Positions 4,111-7,335 of a stretch of DNA of 7,335 bases are shown piece after piece (the first letter of the stretch is position 1; each line of letters opens with the position of its first letter). The DNA is from Planctomycetota bacterium. GTDB lineage: Bacteria; Planctomycetota; Planctomycetia; Pirellulales; Lacipirellulaceae. The stretch lies in assembly GCA_013151315.1 (NCBI GenBank), contig JAADIN010000277.1, forward strand, positions 1 through 7,335, given 5' to 3'. The position numbers and the translations under genes are program-made. The notes under the pieces were generated by a model that made no database searches, was not told the DNA's origin, and saw only the letters and a list, made by a program, of their open reading frames with translations.

Positions 4111-7100
4111 CTAATTCGATGGCTTTTTGCTTTCCGAACGCTTACGGCCGTTTTTCATGCCTTTGGACTTCCCACTAGGCCGACCACCAATCCATGGCTC
4201 GCTCAAGGTGTCGGCGAGAATCTTACGTAGGTCGTCCGCGTCGAGCACTCCCTTGGCCGAGTGGACGCGAACCACCGTATCGGGCTTCGCCGCCTTGTCG
4301 AGCAGGGCAATCGTCTCCTTGATTTCGTTTAGCACCGCTTCACGCGCCGAAATAATCACCAAGTTCGAGACTTCATCCACTCCAATCGAAAGGGCCCCGC
4401 TAAACTTTACAAGCACGGGGCTTTCCACACCTCGGATGAGGTCGCGCGCATCGCCAAGCACGTAGGTTTTCTCACGAGACGAAGTCACTCCCGATTTACC
4501 CTCGTTGGTCTTAAATTCTTTATCCTTGGAACTCAAAAGATCGCGGTAAACTTCTTTCAGCGAATCGGCAATGTCGTCCGCACGCGAATACCTGATTTTG
4601 ATTGCTTCGGTGCGTCGCTGAAAGTAGAGGTCCGGATTGGGCGGTTGGTCGTAAATCGCAATCTGCTCTCGGATGATGCGAAGCTGCCTCGCATTCGCGT
4701 TCGCAACAATCAGAGTATTGGTACGCACGTCGTCGATGAACCGAAGTGGAGGGCGTTTTCCTAACGTCATCGGCGGAGGCTCGGATTTGGCACGCGGTCT
4801 TTCCCACCAAGCAACAGGGCGTTTCTCCTCTTCCTCTGCCAGTTCGTCGGCAAAATAGTCTTTCAGGTTAAAAAGCACGTCGGAGACATGGATAAATCGG
4901 AGCGGGAAGGAATGGAAATCTGCTTTTGCAGGGGAGAGCTGCTCGATGAGCTGCTGCAACGCATCGAGTGCTTCGGTGTCCTCCGACGCAATGATGATTT
5001 CTCCTTGGTCGTTGACCGCGATCTTAATCGGCGGAGCTGCAGGCTGCCGCTGCTCCACTTCTCCGACCACCTGCGCCAACCAAAAACGTCGCGAATTGCC
5101 TCTGCCGGTCAGCTTGTCTTCTTCCTCGGCCGGCTTTTTTTCGGCCGGCGGAGCTTCAATCTCCAGCGGGTTTTTTCCCGGCCAGGTCGACTTGAGCTGT
5201 TCCAACAACTTACGAACCGCTTCGGGATCGCGAGACTCCAACCGACGCACCTTGCGAGGCGTCCCCGCAGAAGTTTCGAGGTTCTCGCTAAGTTTCTTGA
5301 TGAGGTTGTCGACCTCTTCCAACTCGCCTTCGGTTGCCCACAGCAGCAAGCGGTTGTTTTCCACATCGGGCAACACTCGAAAACCGTCGTTGCGATCGTC
5401 TTTGTCGTCGTCCTCGTTGTTGCGATAGTACCACCAGGGCCGTCTGTTCTTTTCTTCTTTCTTCGGCGCGACAATGAGCGCCATAATCGAACCGGCGACC
5501 TGATCGGCTGGCAAACTGGCCGGCAGCCAGCGCACTTCGGGTCGGCGCCCGGTGCCGTCGAGTCGGTCGATCATTTTTTTAATCGTGGCGTGGTCGGCCA
5601 CGTTCGCGTAGGCATAAATCACCTTGCCTGTCGCATCGCTTTGCAATTGGGTTTTAGGATCAAGGTTGCCAAGCTCTTCCAGCGCGCCAATCACGCTGCC
5701 GGTGTCGGCAGTGATCGTCTGATACTTTTCCATCGACATCGGTCCCCAAGCGGTCGAACTGCCATTCTCGGCCGGCACGTCGATCTGCTCGATTGTTCGC
5801 TCGATCAGCGGGATTTTTTCTGGCGGCGCATTGACCAGCAAACTGTTTTGGCGACGATTGACGGCAATAAAGACGGTTGGTTTTCCAAATCCCGAAACAT
5901 CCCGGCCCTGCTGATTCGCCTGCTGCATCAGCATTTGCATCCGCTGCGCCTCGAATTGCATTTCTGTTGAAGTCTTGCGAGCGCTCGGGTCGAGGCCCAA
6001 GAGAATCATCACCTGATCGGCCACATAAGTCGCCCGGCGATGTTTTAATGGAAACACCAGGGGCATCTCCAAAGATTCTGCTGCCAATCGTTCTGTCGCT
6101 AGCAAATCTCGTATAGAAATCAAACTGGCCGCCGTGTCGACGATCACCAACTGCTTGCTGGTTTCGAAAGTTTGGATTTTTCCTTGAGGTGTCAGCAGCC
6201 CCTTGAGCTGATCGGCCAAGGTTTGTACCTCTGCCGAAAGAGGCAACTGAAAACGAACTCGCACTACCTCGGTGGCGGAAAACTCCTCGAGCTGGCTTGC
6301 CTCGACGGCGGGCGGTTGTGCCGTATCGAGTTTTTCTATGACCTGGAGAATTTTCTGATGATCGGCTCGCGTAGCAATCGCGAGCAGGGTCTTCGCCTCT
6401 TCATCGCCCTGCAATCGACGGCGAAAATCTAAACTGACAAAATCTTCCAGCGCCCGAATGACCGCGATCGGACTCGCCTTGGCAAGCTGATACTGCTTTA
6501 ATTCCAGTGCCGCCTCTCCTTCGGCATCTTCACCATCGGGGACATCCAGCTCGCGGACGGTACGCTCGATCGTTGCCATCAACTCCGGCGGAGCATTGAC
6601 CAAAATATTATTAAGACGATGATTAACCGCAATAAAAACCTGGGGCCCGTCTTTTTTGATCAGCTTGCTAACATCTTTGGCCTTGTCGATTAGCTTCATC
6701 TGCATCTGGATTCGCTGCGTCTCCAGCTTCATTTCGTCGGGCGTTTTCACCACTTTGGGGTCGAGTCCTAAGACGACCATGATTTGCTCGGCCACGTACT
6801 CGGCACGACGATACGTGAGCGGAAACACCCGCGGCTGGCCTGTCGCCTTCTCTTCCAATTGCTCGGCATAAATCAAGTTGCGGACATCGCGGAGATTGAT
6901 CACCGCATCGATTACCAGCAACCGTCGACTGGAAAGCAGCGGCGTCACCTTCGCATGGGGGCTCAGCAATATCTTGACCTCTTCGGCCGCTTTCGCTGGA
7001 ACCATCATCAACGGCAAATCAAAGGTGACTCGCATAAAATTGTACGGAGCATAGTCCTCCAGATCATCCGCTTCGACACGAGGAATGAGGCTAGGATCGA

Positions 7101-7335
7101 TTTTTTCGACTTCCACGACCGAGAGAACTTCGCCCGAGGCAAGCATGGTAAAACCTCGCGAGAGCAGATGGCGATTCAATAGATCGCGTGCCTCGTCGAG
7201 CGTGTACTTCCGCTGCGTCGTGAGATTCAAATCTCCTTGGGGCATCTCTTGCCAATCGAGGCTCATGCCGGACGCGTCCGCAAAATCCTGCAACACTTCA
7301 GGCCAAGGTTGACCTACGTAATTGAATTGAATTCG
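4111..7335 (-). CDS. Large secretin N-domain (NolW-repeat) protein without visible barrel; N-terminus cut by window edge
   Basis: The stop TAG is at 4113-4111. The frame is open to the last base, and the residues just before the GTG at 7296 (RIQFNYVGQPWPEV) belong to the domain, so the true start lies right of the window and 7296 is not it. At least 1074 residues are visible; numbering here is from the GTG. Residues -10 to about 62 form an STN-like domain (PWPEVLQDFADASGMSLDW). Then come repeated secretin-N (NolW) units, each a strand-helix unit (VFPLTYRRAEYVAEQI) followed by N-x-L-L/I-V-x-A (NNILVNAPPE). Units are near 87-142, 156-253, 266-325, then a duplicate set at 343-580, then 587-670, 681-790, 794-885 and 896-1000. 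The end is basic (KSKGMKNGRKRSESKKPSN), with no C-terminal secretin barrel. Such proteins should be periplasmic and assemble rings or bind a secretin partner. The acidic stretch (627-637) and Pro/Glu linkers join units. A partner gene is not in view. Confidence 0.88.
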   Translation of the reverse strand, partial: RIQFNYVGQPWPEVLQDFADASGMSLDWQEMPQGDLNLTTQRKYTLDEARDLLNRHLLSRGFTMLASGEVLSVVEVEKIDPSLIPRVEADDLEDYAPYNFMRVTFDLPLMMVPAKAAEEVKILLSPHAKVTPLLSSRRLLVIDAVINLRDVRNLIYAEQLEEKATGQPRVFPLTYRRAEYVAEQIMVVLGLDPKVVKTPDEMKLETQRIQMQMKLIDKAKDVSKLIKKDGPQVFIAVNHRLNNILVNAPPELMATIERTVRELDVPDGEDAEGEAALELKQYQLAKASPIAVIRALEDFVSLDFRRRLQGDEEAKTLLAIATRADHQKILQVIEKLDTAQPPAVEASQLEEFSATEVVRVRFQLPLSAEVQTLADQLKGLLTPQGKIQTFETSKQLVIVDTAASLISIRDLLATERLAAESLEMPLVFPLKHRRATYVADQVMILLGLDPSARKTSTEMQFEAQRMQMLMQQANQQGRDVSGFGKPTVFIAVNRRQNSLLVNAPPEKIPLIERTIEQIDVPAENGSSTAWGPMSMEKYQTITADTGSVIGALEELGNLDPKTQLQSDATGKVIYAYANVADHATIKKMIDRLDGTGRRPEVRWLPASLPADQVAGSIMALIVAPKKEEKNRRPWWYYRNNEDDDKDDRNDGFRVLPDVENNRLLLWATEGELEEVDNLIKKLSENLETSAGTPRKVRRLESRDPEAVRKLLEQLKSTWPGKNPLEIEAPPAEKKPAEEEDKLTGRGNSRRFWLAQVVGEVEQRQPAAPPIKIAVNDQGEIIIASEDTEALDALQQLIEQLSPAKADFHSFPLRFIHVSDVLFNLKDYFADELAEEEEKRPVAWWERPRAKSEPPPMTLGKRPPLRFIDDVRTNTLIVANANARQLRIIREQIAIYDQPPNPDLYFQRRTEAIKIRYSRADDIADSLKEVYRDLLSSKDKEFKTNEGKSGVTSSREKTYVLGDARDLIRGVESPVLVKFSGALSIGVDEVSNLVIISAREAVLNEIKETIALLDKAAKPDTVVRVHSAKGVLDADDLRKILADTLSEPWIGGRPSGKSKGMKNGRKRSESKKPSN
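5557..7041 (-). repeat. Intragenic tandem duplication of a ~240-residue NolW block
   Basis: Residues about 86-325 (7041-6322) and 343-580 (6270-5557) align at a nearly constant offset of 255-257. Examples are VFPLTYRRAEYVAEQIM versus VFPLKHRRATYVADQVM, VLGLDP versus LLGLDP, and FIAVNHRLNNILVNAPPE versus FIAVNRRQNSLLVNAPPE. The pattern shows duplication of a three-domain block inside the gene followed by divergence at protein level. The DNA is no longer near-identical, so the event is old. Confidence 0.8.

Noticed and set aside
4888..5970. Long plus-strand open frame (360 codons)
   Set aside because: Lies wholly antisense to the secretin-N gene, which shows clear domain repeats; the plus-strand translation is Arg/Phe/His-rich with no family pattern.

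Overview
This window looks like ordinary chromosome from a planctomycete, probably of the Pirellula/Blastopirellula/Rhodopirellula group. I infer this from recalled family resemblance, not from a search. The pointers are a very large protein built of repeated secretin-type N-domains, a short FlgM-like protein beginning MQIHGPSQVHG, an orphan YrbG-type antiporter, long gene-poor spacers and patchy Shine-Dalgarno sites.

Layout, left to right. (1) 20-472 (+): conserved-looking protein of unknown function; its true start may lie left of the window. (2) 473-703: no gene, but several small perfect inverted repeats. (3) 732-950 (-): a short gene that is easy to miss because codon 11 is TGA. Read through, it gives a 72-residue SelW/Rdx-family protein with a CxxU motif. 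A bacterial SECIS-like hairpin follows the TGA, and a 30-bp perfect palindrome with a T-run lies at the stop codon as its terminator. (4) 1069-2109 (+): Ca2+/Na+ antiporter of the CaCA superfamily, divergent from the selW-like gene. (5) 2110-2961: about 850 bases without a convincing gene, holding a hairpin and a 109-bp imperfect inverted repeat made of CGCCAAG units. (6) 2962-3234 (+): FlgM-like anti-sigma factor with a good Shine-Dalgarno and a possible promoter. (7) 3444-3959 (+): Fur-family metalloregulator, preceded by a strong sigma-70-like promoter with a dyad lying over the -35 and spacer, suggesting autoregulation. (8) 4111-7335 (-): long secretin-N/NolW-repeat protein, convergent with the Fur gene; its N-terminus runs off the right edge of the window.

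The genes do not form one pathway. Most appear to be independent transcription units. The most notable feature is the probable selenoprotein: if real, standard annotation would have missed it or split it at the TGA, and it implies that the organism carries the Sec machinery (selA, selB, selC, selD) elsewhere.
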